DNA of 64,000 nucleotides, taken from Gammaproteobacteria bacterium 28-57-27. Its GTDB lineage: Bacteria > Pseudomonadota > Gammaproteobacteria > Halothiobacillales > Halothiobacillaceae. Shown one piece after another: positions 56,668 through 64,000 of the stretch. The stretch lies in the NCBI GenBank assembly GCA_002281735.1, contig NCGK01000001.1, forward strand, positions 202,064 through 266,063, in the 5' to 3' direction. Numbering within the stretch: position 1 is the first letter of the stretch; every line of letters begins with the position of its first letter. Below the pieces are notes generated by a model. The model searched no databases. It was not told the DNA's origin and worked only from the letters and a program-made list of their open reading frames with translations. Made by a program: the position numbers and the translations under genes.

Positions 56668-57123
56668 TCAGCGTTTAGGAAACAGATGCTGACGATGTAA
56701 CAAATAACGCAGCCACTTGTACAAAAAACGATTCAAACGCCAGCGCACATCCAGGCAGCGCTCACCCGTTCGTCCCATGGCGACGCAATCTCGCCCACGT
56801 AATCGACCTGCAACAGCCTCGGCAACACTCGCGTCATGGTAGATGCGCACATGAATATCCGGCGCCTCATTGACTCCGCCATTTTCAGCGGGAAGACGGT
56901 AATACATGCGCAACACCGTCGTGAATTTATCTTGCTGCACGATTTCAATATAAAGCGGCAGCCCGCCACGACCTTGCGAGCACTCAACTCCAGCAAGGCC
57001 TGACATCGACGGCATCAGCCGGCGCAGCAAAATAAAATTCGCCTCATACAGCTCCATGAGTGCTGCAAAACTGCGCACACGTGGGGCTGGTACGGATGAA
57101 ACTACACTTAAAATTTTAGCCAT
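56668..57123 (-). CDS. DUF1249-family protein (YqiB-like)
   Basis: 151-aa soluble protein of the YqiB/DUF1249 family: FAALMELYEANFILLRRLMP near the N-terminus, VEIVQQDKFTT-like (IEIVQQDKFTTVLRMYY) in the middle, and PDIHVRIYHDASVAEA followed by a basic C-terminus. Function unknown; in E. coli yqiB lies next to nudF and cpdA, and here nudF is about 1.2 kb away on the same strand. The start is ambiguous between ATG 57123 and 57135. Confidence 0.83.
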   Translation of the reverse strand: MAKILSVVSSVPAPRVRSFAALMELYEANFILLRRLMPSMSGLAGVECSQGRGGLPLYIEIVQQDKFTTVLRMYYRLPAENGGVNEAPDIHVRIYHDASVAEAVAGRLRGRDCVAMGRTGERCLDVRWRLNRFLYKWLRYLLHRQHLFPKR

Positions 57124-57237
57124 GGTCGGCATCATACCAGCTTGCCAAACCGAGCTTACCCTACAGGATCTGCTTATCGTCGCATGACATCCCGTCGGGC
57201 TTGAGTGATTATCACGCCCCCTGCCATATCCGCGCTT

Positions 57238-57341
57238 AGAGCTTTTTTACAATCTCGCTGAACGGCGCAACGGGCTCTACGAATCAAAGGCCTACGCCGT
57301 TGTTTAGCGTTGGGACATCTGCGTCCCAAACAGGAAGCTCT
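57238..57341. repeat. Multi-hairpin intergenic repeat, copy B
   Basis: Diverged copy of the element at 32546-32690. Shared pieces in the same order are CGCAACGG, ACGAATCAA, a GCC/GGC hairpin, GCGTTGGGACA (GTGTTGGGGCA in copy A) and an inverted TTGGGAC/GTCCCAA (57310-57329). The outer arms AGAGCTT and AAGCTCT bracket it. It lies between yqiB and the ArsR-ArsC gene. Confidence 0.75.
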
Positions 57342-57366
57342 GAGTTTTTCAGGATCCCCCTTGATT

Positions 57367-58269
57367 CTATTCGGCAGCAGGCATCGCCGTACCGATCTTG
57401 TCAATCTCGGTCTTGATGCGCAGCTTGTCCAGCTGACCTAACGGCAGACTGGAGAACAGTTTGATGCGGTTTTCCAGTACACGGAATGCTTCACGGAAAG
57501 CCAGCATTTGCATCATCTCATCGCCCTCGGTGGCCACCGGATCGGGTACGCCCCAATGCGCGGTCATCGGTTGCCCCGGCCATACCGGACAGGTTTCATT
57601 CTTGGCCTGGTCGCACACGGTAAACACGAAGTCCATGCTTGGCGCACCTGACTGGGCAAACTCGTCCCAGGATTTGCTGCGCAGTCCTTCGGTCGGAAAA
57701 TCCAGGCGTTGCAACAACTCCAGCGTCAGTGGATGGACTCCACCACGCGGGTGGCTGCCTGCACTGTGGGCGTGAAAGCGATCTTTGCCCCAGTGATTCA
57801 GCAGGGCTTCAGCCATAATGCTGCGCGCGGAATTGCCCGTGCACAGGAAAAGAACGTTGTATACCGGTTGCTCCATCGCACATTCCCCTTTCGTTTGTTC
57901 TGATTCAAGGTTCGACACTATGGAAAACTCCGGCGCACAGCTCCCCGCTTTGCCCATCAACGCGCACCGATCTGCTTGCCCCTGAGTCGTTAAACTAAAG
58001 GCGGGCAGTGCGACATCCAATACCGCCTGCATCCAGTCAGGCAGCTCGGGCGTGATGCGGTAGTGCATCCAAACCCCTGCGCGGCGCGCCTGCACCAGAC
58101 CAAGATCGCGCAGCAGGCTCAAGTGACGCGAAATTTTGGGTTGCGCTTGCGCTAGGGTGCGCGTCAACTCGCAGACACAGATCTCGCCCTGCTTATGCAG
58201 CAAAGCCAGACAACGCAAACGGGTCGAATCGCTCAAGGCGTGGAAGAACTGATGGCTTTCGATTTCCAT
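57367..58269 (-). CDS. ArsR-ArsC fusion: arsenic-responsive repressor joined to arsenate reductase
   Basis: 300-aa fusion in one uninterrupted frame. Residues 1-90 are an ArsR winged helix with the As(III) site CVC (Cys31, Cys33 in EICVCELTRTL) and the recognition helix QPKISRHLSLLRDLG. A Cys-containing linker (91-130) follows. Residues 132-300 are a low-molecular-weight-phosphatase-type arsenate reductase: P-loop CTGNSAR (Cys143), then Cys219 and Cys227 as resolving cysteines (VCDQAKNETCPVW) and HWGVPDP. Met132 (57876) is preceded by AGGGG at good spacing, so a separate ArsC may also be made from an internal start. A palindrome upstream (58276-58299) is a likely operator. Confidence 0.93.
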   Translation of the reverse strand: MEIESHQFFHALSDSTRLRCLALLHKQGEICVCELTRTLAQAQPKISRHLSLLRDLGLVQARRAGVWMHYRITPELPDWMQAVLDVALPAFSLTTQGQADRCALMGKAGSCAPEFSIVSNLESEQTKGECAMEQPVYNVLFLCTGNSARSIMAEALLNHWGKDRFHAHSAGSHPRGGVHPLTLELLQRLDFPTEGLRSKSWDEFAQSGAPSMDFVFTVCDQAKNETCPVWPGQPMTAHWGVPDPVATEGDEMMQMLAFREAFRVLENRIKLFSSLPLGQLDKLRIKTEIDKIGTAMPAAE

Positions 58270-58275
58270 GGGGCT

Positions 58276-58299
58276 AATATATGCGAAATACCGTATATT
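58276..58299. promoter_or_regulatory. Putative ArsR operator upstream of the ArsR-ArsC gene
   Basis: Inverted repeat AATATA-N12-TATATT, seven bases from the start codon of the fusion gene, in an otherwise AT-rich promoter stretch. ArsR-family repressors bind such dyads over their own promoters. The half CGTATATTT recurs at 25290-25298 in the divergent arsenic promoter region. Confidence 0.5.
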
Positions 58300-58350
58300 T
58301 TGATGAACCCAACGTGACAGATCAATGCTGCAGGGTGAATGCCTTATTTT

Positions 58351-58938
58351 TCAAACGGATGCGCGCAAGCGGGCATGATTCAAAGCCAGCCACTGCAACA
58401 GGATGATCGGTGTGGCAGAACAGATCAGACCTTGCTGCAACATCGACATAGCCTCTTCTCGCGGCACCACGCTGACGCGGATGTCTTCCTGCTCATGCTC
58501 CAGGCCGAACAGACCACCGACATTGTGGCTGTCCACTTCGGCGTAGTACATGAACAGGCTTTCCGTAGTGCCGCCGGGGCTGACCCAGCAGCGCGTGATG
58601 TATTCAAGTCGCAGGGGAACAATCCCCGCCTCCTCCTGCATCTCGCGCTGCACCACATCTTCAAGCGCTTCCCCCTCCTCGATCATGCCCGCCGGAAATT
58701 CGCGCAACCATGGCCCGTGGGGAGCATCCAGACAACCGGGGCGAAATTGCTCCAGCATCACCACCACATCGCGTCTGGGGTCATACGGCAGCACCGCCAC
58801 CGCATGGCCGCGCTCGAACATCTCGCGGGTCATGGTTTCGCTCCATCCCCCGGCAAACAATTGGTGGCGCAGGTGATAGCGCTCCAGGCGGAAAAACCCC
58901 TGAAACAACACCTCGCGCTGAAGAAGTTCCCACTGCAT
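58351..58938 (-). CDS. nudF: ADP-ribose pyrophosphatase (NUDIX)
   Basis: 195-aa NUDIX hydrolase that cleaves ADP-ribose and similar nucleoside diphosphates. The NUDIX box GMIEEGEALEDVVQREMQEE is complete with Glu metal ligands. WLREFPAG before it and the WVSPGGTTE segment after it are typical of NudF. A strong AAGGAGG lies 10 bases before ATG 58938, excluding the longer frame from 58971. Confidence 0.93.
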   Translation of the reverse strand: MQWELLQREVLFQGFFRLERYHLRHQLFAGGWSETMTREMFERGHAVAVLPYDPRRDVVVMLEQFRPGCLDAPHGPWLREFPAGMIEEGEALEDVVQREMQEEAGIVPLRLEYITRCWVSPGGTTESLFMYYAEVDSHNVGGLFGLEHEQEDIRVSVVPREEAMSMLQQGLICSATPIILLQWLALNHARLRASV

Positions 58939-58972
58939 ACTCTCCAAGCCTCCTTTATTGACAGGCAACATT

Positions 58973-59281
58973 ATGATGATGCCCGATGCTGACGATGAAT
59001 TGTTACAGGCGCTCGCTGTCTTGATTGGACGCGAGGCGCTGATTGAGCAGCGGCGGCTGCGCGTGGTCGAGATCTTGCGCAGCGGCCCCAGTCTGGTGCT
59101 GGGCGAAATCGGTGCGGACAGTATGCAGGAAAGCCTGTACGGACAAGCTCGCCGCCGTGCGCCACGCCATTTTCAGGTCACGCTGCGCAGTGAGATTGGC
59201 CAGCAGCTGCACCCGGTGGCGCGCGCGCTACTTAATGAGGAAGAACAGGCGCGCTTTTTACGGATACTGTTCACGCAATAA
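58973..59281 (+). CDS. Hypothetical protein between nudF and kdsB
   Basis: 102 aa, no signal peptide, no cysteines. The N-terminal half is helical (DDELLQALAVLIGREALIEQRR) and the C-terminus is RALLNEEEQARFLRILFTQ. I do not recognise it. The start is one of three consecutive ATGs (58973, 58976, 58979), with AGG 7 bases upstream of the first. It is divergent from nudF and its 3' end overlaps the convergent kdsB gene by 24 bases. Confidence 0.55.
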   Translation: MMMPDADDELLQALAVLIGREALIEQRRLRVVEILRSGPSLVLGEIGADSMQESLYGQARRRAPRHFQVTLRSEIGQQLHPVARALLNEEEQARFLRILFTQ

Positions 59282-60031
59282 GGCCGCCACGCGCAGCAGA
59301 TCGTCCTGCGTATCCACCCCATGCCCCGGCGGCTCGTCTACCACATCGACATGAATGCGTACCCCGTGCCATAGGGCGCGCAATTGTTCGAGCTTTTCCA
59401 GCCCCTCAATCGGTGCTTCCGGCCAAGTGGCGAAGTCACGCAAAAAGCCAGCGCGATAAGCATATAACCCCAAATGACGAAAACCGTGCTCGTGCGCCGC
59501 ACCCTCCTCCACCCCGAAACGATCACGCTCCCAGGGAATTGGCGCACGGCTGAAATACAAGGCAAGCCCGGAGCGATCACGCACCACCTTGACCACATGC
59601 GGGTCGAACATGTCACGTGCGTGGTGTATTGGCGTGCAGAGGGTAGCGATACCCGCCTGAGGGTAGTGCAGCAGATTGGCCGCCAAGCGATCAAGCAAAG
59701 CTGGCGGAATCAGCGGTTCGTCACCCTGTAAATTCACCACGATGGCATCGTCCGCCCAGCCCATGATCTGCACCACCTCGGCCAAACGGTCGGTGCCGGT
59801 GGAGTGTTCGGGCGAGGTCATGACTACACGAACGTCTAGCCGTTCGCCGACTTCGGCAATACGCGCATCATCCGTCGCCAGCACAATTTCCTCAGCCTGT
59901 GCATGTCTGGCCGCCTCAAGCACATGCTGCACCAAGGGCTTGCCCTCAATTTCCAGCAGAGGCTTGCCGGGCAAGCGCGTCGAAGCGTAACGCGCCGGGA
60001 TAACCAGTTTGTAGCTTGCTTGGTTCGTCAT
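59258..60031 (-). CDS. kdsB: 3-deoxy-manno-octulosonate cytidylyltransferase
   Basis: 257-aa CMP-KDO synthetase, which activates KDO for lipopolysaccharide inner core. It starts [17 protein letters not shown] and has VVNLQGDEPLIPP, LYFSRAPIPWERD and HLGLYAYRAGFL. The ATG follows the ycaR stop directly (TGAATG), and the order lpxK-ycaR-kdsB is the usual gammaproteobacterial one. Confidence 0.97.
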   Translation of the reverse strand: MTNQASYKLVIPARYASTRLPGKPLLEIEGKPLVQHVLEAARHAQAEEIVLATDDARIAEVGERLDVRVVMTSPEHSTGTDRLAEVVQIMGWADDAIVVNLQGDEPLIPPALLDRLAANLLHYPQAGIATLCTPIHHARDMFDPHVVKVVRDRSGLALYFSRAPIPWERDRFGVEEGAAHEHGFRHLGLYAYRAGFLRDFATWPEAPIEGLEKLEQLRALWHGVRIHVDVVDEPPGHGVDTQDDLLRVAALLREQYP

Positions 60032-60241
60032 TCAAGCCGCCGCCGGATGCTTGGCACGCAGGGCTTCGGCTTCCTCCTCGCCTAGAGTACGCGCCTCTTC
60101 GGGCAGCATGACCGGAATGCCATCCCGAATCGGATAAGCCAGACGCGCGGCAATCGAAATCAGCTCTTGCGCGCCCTGGTCATACACCAGCGGGCCTTTG
60201 GTGAGTGGGCAGGCCAGAATTTCAAGCAGTCGTTTGTCCAT
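60032..60241 (-). CDS. ycaR: Trm112-family small protein (YcaR)
   Basis: 69-aa protein of the UPF0434/Trm112-like family: [20 protein letters not shown], then [19 protein letters not shown]. Of the usual zinc cysteines only the ACP cysteine is seen, as in many bacterial members. ATG 60241 lies inside the end of lpxK (20-base overlap), and its stop abuts kdsB, so translation is coupled. Confidence 0.93.
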   Translation of the reverse strand: MDKRLLEILACPLTKGPLVYDQGAQELISIAARLAYPIRDGIPVMLPEEARTLGEEEAEALRAKHPAAA

Positions 60242-61250
60242 CACGCAAAACCTCCAAACGGGAAAAAATAAAGTCTTCAAACTCTTGATCTAATTCAGCT
60301 TCCACTGGGATAAACCAGTGATTGCGCCATTGATGTGCTTGAGCCAGTGGCTGGCATTTTACGGCATCCTTGGCGGTCATAAGCAAGGGGCGGGTATGAA
60401 ATTGCTGCAATTCATCCGCCGTAAACACATGGTGATCGTCAGCAAAATCATGCGTCTCAATCGCCAAACCCAAGCCGCGCAACATACTGAAAAAACGCTC
60501 TGGGTGGCCGATTCCTGCCAGCGCATCGCACTTTTGCCCCACAAAATCGCTTAACGCACGGTGTGAACCATCGACAAGATTCAGCGCCGCACCGGGTTGC
60601 AAACACATCCCCCATTGGCGCTGCGCTGCATAGCTTTCGCCGCCGTGCATGATGATTGCATCTACTTCCTTTAGCCGTTGAGCAGGTTCACGCAACGGCC
60701 CGGCGGGCAGACAACGCCCGTTGCCTATGCCATTGCCTTGGCCACGCGCGGCATCCACCACGGCAATCTCCAGATCACGCGCCAGTTGCAGATGCTGCAA
60801 ACCGTCATCCAGCAACAGCACATCCGCACCCAAGGTCAAAGCCGCCTGCCCGGCACGAAAACGCTCGGGATGAACCAACACCTCGACTTCGGGCAAGGCG
60901 CGCTTGAGCATCAGCGGCTCATCGCCCACCTCGCCAGCCAGACTACCCAGCATGACCCGGCGCGGCTCACCCTTGATTTTCGCCCCATGTCCACGACTGA
61001 GAATGGCAGGTCTGTAGCCCTGTTCGAGTAAACGCCGCGCCAGCCAAAGGGTGAGCGGCGTTTTGCCGGTACCACCTACCGTCACATTGCCAATGGCAAT
61101 CACCGGAACAGGCAGGCGTTGTGCCGTCTTGCGCCCCGCGCGATACGCCAGCACACGCCGCCGCGCCAGCCAACACCACAACCAAGCCAGCGGCGCGAGC
61201 GCAAGACTGCGCCAGTCATTAGGATGTTGCCAAAATTTCGGGGTTTTCAT
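60222..61250 (-). CDS. lpxK: Tetraacyldisaccharide 4'-kinase
   Basis: 342-aa membrane-associated lipid A kinase. It has an N-terminal hydrophobic segment ([14 protein letters not shown]), Walker A in [16 protein letters not shown], and the family motifs [33 protein letters not shown] and [10 protein letters not shown]. It phosphorylates the lipid A disaccharide at the 4' position. It follows the phosphatase gene and msbA in the same direction. Confidence 0.96.
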   Translation of the reverse strand: MKTPKFWQHPNDWRSLALAPLAWLWCWLARRRVLAYRAGRKTAQRLPVPVIAIGNVTVGGTGKTPLTLWLARRLLEQGYRPAILSRGHGAKIKGEPRRVMLGSLAGEVGDEPLMLKRALPEVEVLVHPERFRAGQAALTLGADVLLLDDGLQHLQLARDLEIAVVDAARGQGNGIGNGRCLPAGPLREPAQRLKEVDAIIMHGGESYAAQRQWGMCLQPGAALNLVDGSHRALSDFVGQKCDALAGIGHPERFFSMLRGLGLAIETHDFADDHHVFTADELQQFHTRPLLMTAKDAVKCQPLAQAHQWRNHWFIPVEAELDQEFEDFIFSRLEVLRDGQTTA

Positions 61251-61342
61251 GTGCGCAGTTTAGAGCATGCCGATGGCCTTGCATCCCGTTTTCGGTTCAC
61301 CAAATATAGGCGTGACCCATCTTGGCGGCTCAAACCGTCACG

Positions 61343-62008
61343 TCATTCACGGCGCAGTATCTTGTCAACCAGCAGGTTGATCCAGGGGATGCTGTGGAAA
61401 TGGGTGCGCATGGCCTCGTAATCGTATTCCTCGCGGATCCAATCATCCAGACTGATGCCGCTCTTGCGTTTGGCGGCAACGTAACTGTCGAAAAAGTGGT
61501 CGAGAATCCCGGTGCGGGCATAGCGGTAGTGCCAGTAGGGCCACAATTTGAGCTGATGAGTTTCTTCGATCGGAACGTTTTCGATCCAGTGCAGGTAGAG
61601 TGTCGCCATGAAGCCGGCTCGGTCTGCACCCGACATGCAGTGAAAAAGCGCCGGGTATTCGATTTCCTGCAACAGCCGTTTGGCTTCGAACAGAACCTCC
61701 GGGAGGTGCGTGTCCCGCGAGTACATTCGCAGATCAATGTGCCGTACACCTTCTTCGGCGCAGATTTCGCGTTCCAGCGCCACGGCAGGCGTATCGGGGG
61801 CACGCAGATTAATCACCGTGCGCAACCCATGACGGCGAATGCGCGCGATCAGTATCCAGGGCGGCAATTGACCCGAACGGAAGGCTTGTCGTCCCACCGG
61901 GTGAAAATTGATGGTCAGCAGCAGCCGCACCCAGCCATGTTCGTTGAATATGGCGTGCCTATAGGCTCTGCGACGCTCTTTTGGGCTAAGCGATGGGAAT
62001 TCAGACAT
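61343..62008 (-). CDS. Dual-specificity/tyrosine phosphatase-like protein
   Basis: 221-aa cytosolic protein with the Cys-dependent phosphatase signature HCMSGADRAGF (HCx5R, about residues 123-131) and an upstream INLRAPDTPAV segment that could hold the general acid. Family members act on phosphoproteins, inositides or phospholipids. Its place between msbA and lpxK suggests a role on a lipid A or LPS-related phosphate, but no direct evidence is visible. The C-terminal 70 residues are helical. Confidence 0.82.
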   Translation of the reverse strand: MSEFPSLSPKERRRAYRHAIFNEHGWVRLLLTINFHPVGRQAFRSGQLPPWILIARIRRHGLRTVINLRAPDTPAVALEREICAEEGVRHIDLRMYSRDTHLPEVLFEAKRLLQEIEYPALFHCMSGADRAGFMATLYLHWIENVPIEETHQLKLWPYWHYRYARTGILDHFFDSYVAAKRKSGISLDDWIREEYDYEAMRTHFHSIPWINLLVDKILRRE

Positions 62009-62034
62009 CCGTCATGAGCCTCATTGGCGAATCA

Positions 62035-63819
62035 TTACGCCGCATTAAATTGCAAACGATACAGCCGTGCATAGGCACCATCCTGTGCCAGCAAATCCTC
62101 ATGCCTGCCCTGCTCGACGATTTTCCCGGCGTGCATGACCACAATCACATCGGCTTTTTGAATGGTGGACAGGCGGTGAGCAACGATAAACGTCGTGCAA
62201 CGATGCAGCAGATTGTCCAGCGCGCTTTGAATCATGCGCTCCGAAGCGGTATCTAGCGCGGAGGTTGCTTCATCCAGCAGCAGAATCGGCGCATTTTTCA
62301 ACAGGGCGCGGGCAATGGCGATACGCTGGCGCTGGCCGCCGGAGAGTAGCACGCCGCGTTCGCCCACCCGCGTGTCAAACCCCTGCGGCAAGGCCTGGAT
62401 AAACTCACTGGCCTGCGCAAGCTCTGCGGCACGCACAATCGCCTCACGCGGCGCACCCTGCATGCTGCCGTAGGCAATGTTATTGGCCACGCTGTCATCA
62501 AACAGGGTGACTTCTTGCCCGACCCAAGCGAATTGGGCACGCAAGTGATTTAGCTCAAGGCTTTGAATATCCACGCCGTCCAGCAGAATGCGCCCTTGAT
62601 TCGGCTCGTAAAAGCGGGTCAGGAGATTCAATAGCGTGCTTTTGCCGCTGCCGGATTGACCGACAATGGCCACGGTGGATCCGGCGACTACATCCAGCTC
62701 AATCCCGTGCAACACCCCGACAGGCGTACTGTCCACCGCAGCCTCACGGTAGCTAAATGAGATGTTTGCAAATTGCACGCGCCGCCCAGGTTGTTGAGGT
62801 GCGGCGAGCGTGTCGCTGGCGGTATTGCGCTCTTCGGTTTCATCCAGCGTCTGGAAAAGCTGTTCACTGGCCGCAATGCCTTTTTGCAGCATGGCGTTCA
62901 GATTGGTCAGACGCTTGATCGGCTCAAGAATCATCGCCAGTGCAGTCAAAAAGGAAATAAATGTACCCACGGTAAGCACTTCCAGACGTTCGCCACTGGT
63001 GGCAAACGCCACCAGCGCCGCCACGGACAGCGCGACCAACAATTGCACAAACGGTGTGGAGGTGGCGCTGACCGCTTCCATTTTCATCACCGCCACACGG
63101 TTGCGCTCGTTGACCTCGGCAAAACGCGCCTGCTCATAGGCCTCGCCGCCATAGAGCTTGACCAGTTTGTGCCCACCGACCACTTCATCGGATACCTGCG
63201 CCAGCTCGCCGACCGAGGTCTGAATGCGGCGGCTGTAACGGCGGAAGTGGCGGCTAATCAGGCTGACCAATAGCCCCACAATCGGCGCCAGCACCAGAAT
63301 AAACAACGCAAGCTGCGGACTGATCCAGAACATCCACGCCAGCAAGCCGATGACCGACAGTCCATCGCGCACCAGCACGGTCAGGGCTTCGGTCGCCGCT
63401 GCGGCGACTTGTTCGACGGTGTAGGTCAAGCGTGCCAGTAAATCACCGGATTGGGCGTGATCAAAAAAGCGGCTGGGCAGGCGCATGAATTTCTCGAACA
63501 CTTGCTGGCGAAGGGTCGAAATCACCTGCCGCGCCACCCAGGTCATGCCGTATTTGGCGGCGAATTCGCTGACCCCGCGCACCAGGAAAATGCCGATAAT
63601 CGCCCAGGGAATCCATGCACCCACGCTCATGTCACGCGCGACAAAACTGCCATCCAGCAAGGGCTTAATCAGCGCAGCAAAGGCCACATCGGTCAGTGAT
63701 GCGCCGATCATGCCGATAATCGCCAGTGCAAACACCATGCGGTGCGGGCGCACATAAGCCAAAAGACGGCGGTAGGTGTCCAAGCCACTTACCGCTGGGG
63801 AGGAAGCTTTTTCACTCAT
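62035..63819 (-). CDS. msbA: Lipid A export ABC transporter MsbA
   Basis: 594-aa half-transporter: six transmembrane helices (about residues 25-310) fused to an ATPase domain with Walker A GQSGSGKST, signature LLSGGQRQRIAIARAL, Walker B ILLLDEATSALD and the His switch FIVAHRLSTI. It flips lipid A-core across the inner membrane. It overlaps exbD upstream by 8 bases, and lpxK lies downstream, the conserved exbD-msbA-lpxK order. Confidence 0.97.
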   Translation of the reverse strand: MSEKASSPAVSGLDTYRRLLAYVRPHRMVFALAIIGMIGASLTDVAFAALIKPLLDGSFVARDMSVGAWIPWAIIGIFLVRGVSEFAAKYGMTWVARQVISTLRQQVFEKFMRLPSRFFDHAQSGDLLARLTYTVEQVAAAATEALTVLVRDGLSVIGLLAWMFWISPQLALFILVLAPIVGLLVSLISRHFRRYSRRIQTSVGELAQVSDEVVGGHKLVKLYGGEAYEQARFAEVNERNRVAVMKMEAVSATSTPFVQLLVALSVAALVAFATSGERLEVLTVGTFISFLTALAMILEPIKRLTNLNAMLQKGIAASEQLFQTLDETEERNTASDTLAAPQQPGRRVQFANISFSYREAAVDSTPVGVLHGIELDVVAGSTVAIVGQSGSGKSTLLNLLTRFYEPNQGRILLDGVDIQSLELNHLRAQFAWVGQEVTLFDDSVANNIAYGSMQGAPREAIVRAAELAQASEFIQALPQGFDTRVGERGVLLSGGQRQRIAIARALLKNAPILLLDEATSALDTASERMIQSALDNLLHRCTTFIVAHRLSTIQKADVIVVMHAGKIVEQGRHEDLLAQDGAYARLYRLQFNAA

Positions 63820-64000
63820 TTTGCGAACTTGGGTCTGTCGCCAAGCCGATATGCAGCAAACCCGCCGCCTTGGCCGCGTTCAGCGCCTGCACTACAGCTT
63901 GATGCTCGGTACGCGCATCGGCTCGAATCAGAAGCACGGTCTCCTCAGTGCGCTCCGGCAGCTCACGCAGGCGCACTTCGAGCTGCTCGGGCGCAAGCGC
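63812..64000 (-). CDS. exbD: ExbD/TolR-family protein, C-terminal part (cut by window edge)
   Basis: The last 62 codons of an open frame that enters from the right edge. The translation ends with VLLIRADARTEHQAVVQAL and NAAKAAGLLHIGLATDP, the periplasmic C-terminal domain of ExbD, which passes proton-motive energy to TonB-type systems. The stop overlaps the msbA start by 8 bases. Confidence 0.9.
   Translation of the reverse strand, partial: ALAPEQLEVRLRELPERTEETVLLIRADARTEHQAVVQALNAAKAAGLLHIGLATDPSSQNE

Overview
The window is about 64 kb of a gammaproteobacterial chromosome. The evidence is its housekeeping blocks: msbA-lpxK-ycaR-kdsB, mreBCD, recN next to nadK, gatCAB, an iscRSU-type operon and hemL. 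The load of metal and metalloid resistance genes (nickel/cobalt, arsenic, copper uptake) suggests a metal-rich habitat. I do not assign a genus.

Region by region: (1) 0.1-2.3 kb: catalase-peroxidase katG. (2) 2.6-12.5 kb: a cytochrome c' gene cut in two by a complete 9,408-bp Tn3-family transposon (2748-12155). The transposon has inverted ends, a 5-bp target duplication (ATACC), tnpR and tnpA. Its cargo is a P1B ATPase, a HupE/UreJ-like membrane protein, a membrane-anchored protein and a YqaA-like protein on one strand, and a CsoR/RcnR-type regulator plus an RcnA-type Ni/Co exporter on the other. (3) 12.7-17.1 kb: cytochrome b561, thiopurine methyltransferase, a fragment of a restriction-methyltransferase gene, recN, nadK and tRNA-Arg(CCU). 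(4) 17.2-21.8 kb: an AT-richer block of two glycosyltransferase genes and a sulfotransferase, probably for surface polysaccharide. (5) 21.9-27.8 kb: an arsenic locus with two divergent units. One encodes a variant metallo-beta-lactamase-fold protein, a CDF exporter, a small Cys-rich protein and ACR3; the other encodes the GAPDH/ArsJ pair. (6) 27.9-36 kb: a secreted alpha/beta hydrolase, a small acidic protein, a nitroreductase, an aldo/keto reductase, D-lactate dehydrogenase and a MacAB-type efflux operon. (7) 36-46.7 kb: a TonB-dependent copper receptor with a Spy-like protein, gcvH, dgkA, mreBCD, gatCAB and hslO. (8) 46.8-54.2 kb: a large phosphorylase-kinase-like GH15 protein, glucokinase, thiE, hemL and small envelope proteins. 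(9) 54.4-64 kb: iscR-iscS-iscU with an unusual IscR, yqiB, an ArsR-ArsC fusion gene, nudF, and the lipid A/KDO genes kdsB-ycaR-lpxK, a phosphatase gene, msbA and the end of exbD.

Working together: the arsR-arsC fusion at 57-58 kb supplies arsenate reduction and an As(III) sensor. The 22-28 kb locus supplies arsenite efflux (ACR3) and the arsenate route in which GAPDH makes 1-arseno-3-phosphoglycerate and ArsJ exports it. The transposon adds Ni/Co export at the cost of cytochrome c'. Several dispersed palindromic repeat families sit in the intergenic gaps, including one set inside the gapdh-arsJ pair.

Most notable: the exact, reversible-looking transposon split of cytochrome c'; an IscR with all three cluster cysteines replaced (C92E, C98Y, C104G by ungapped alignment) while H107 is kept; the ArsR-ArsC fusion; a six-cysteine small protein inside the arsenite operon; and the phosphorylase-kinase-like protein paired with glucokinase.
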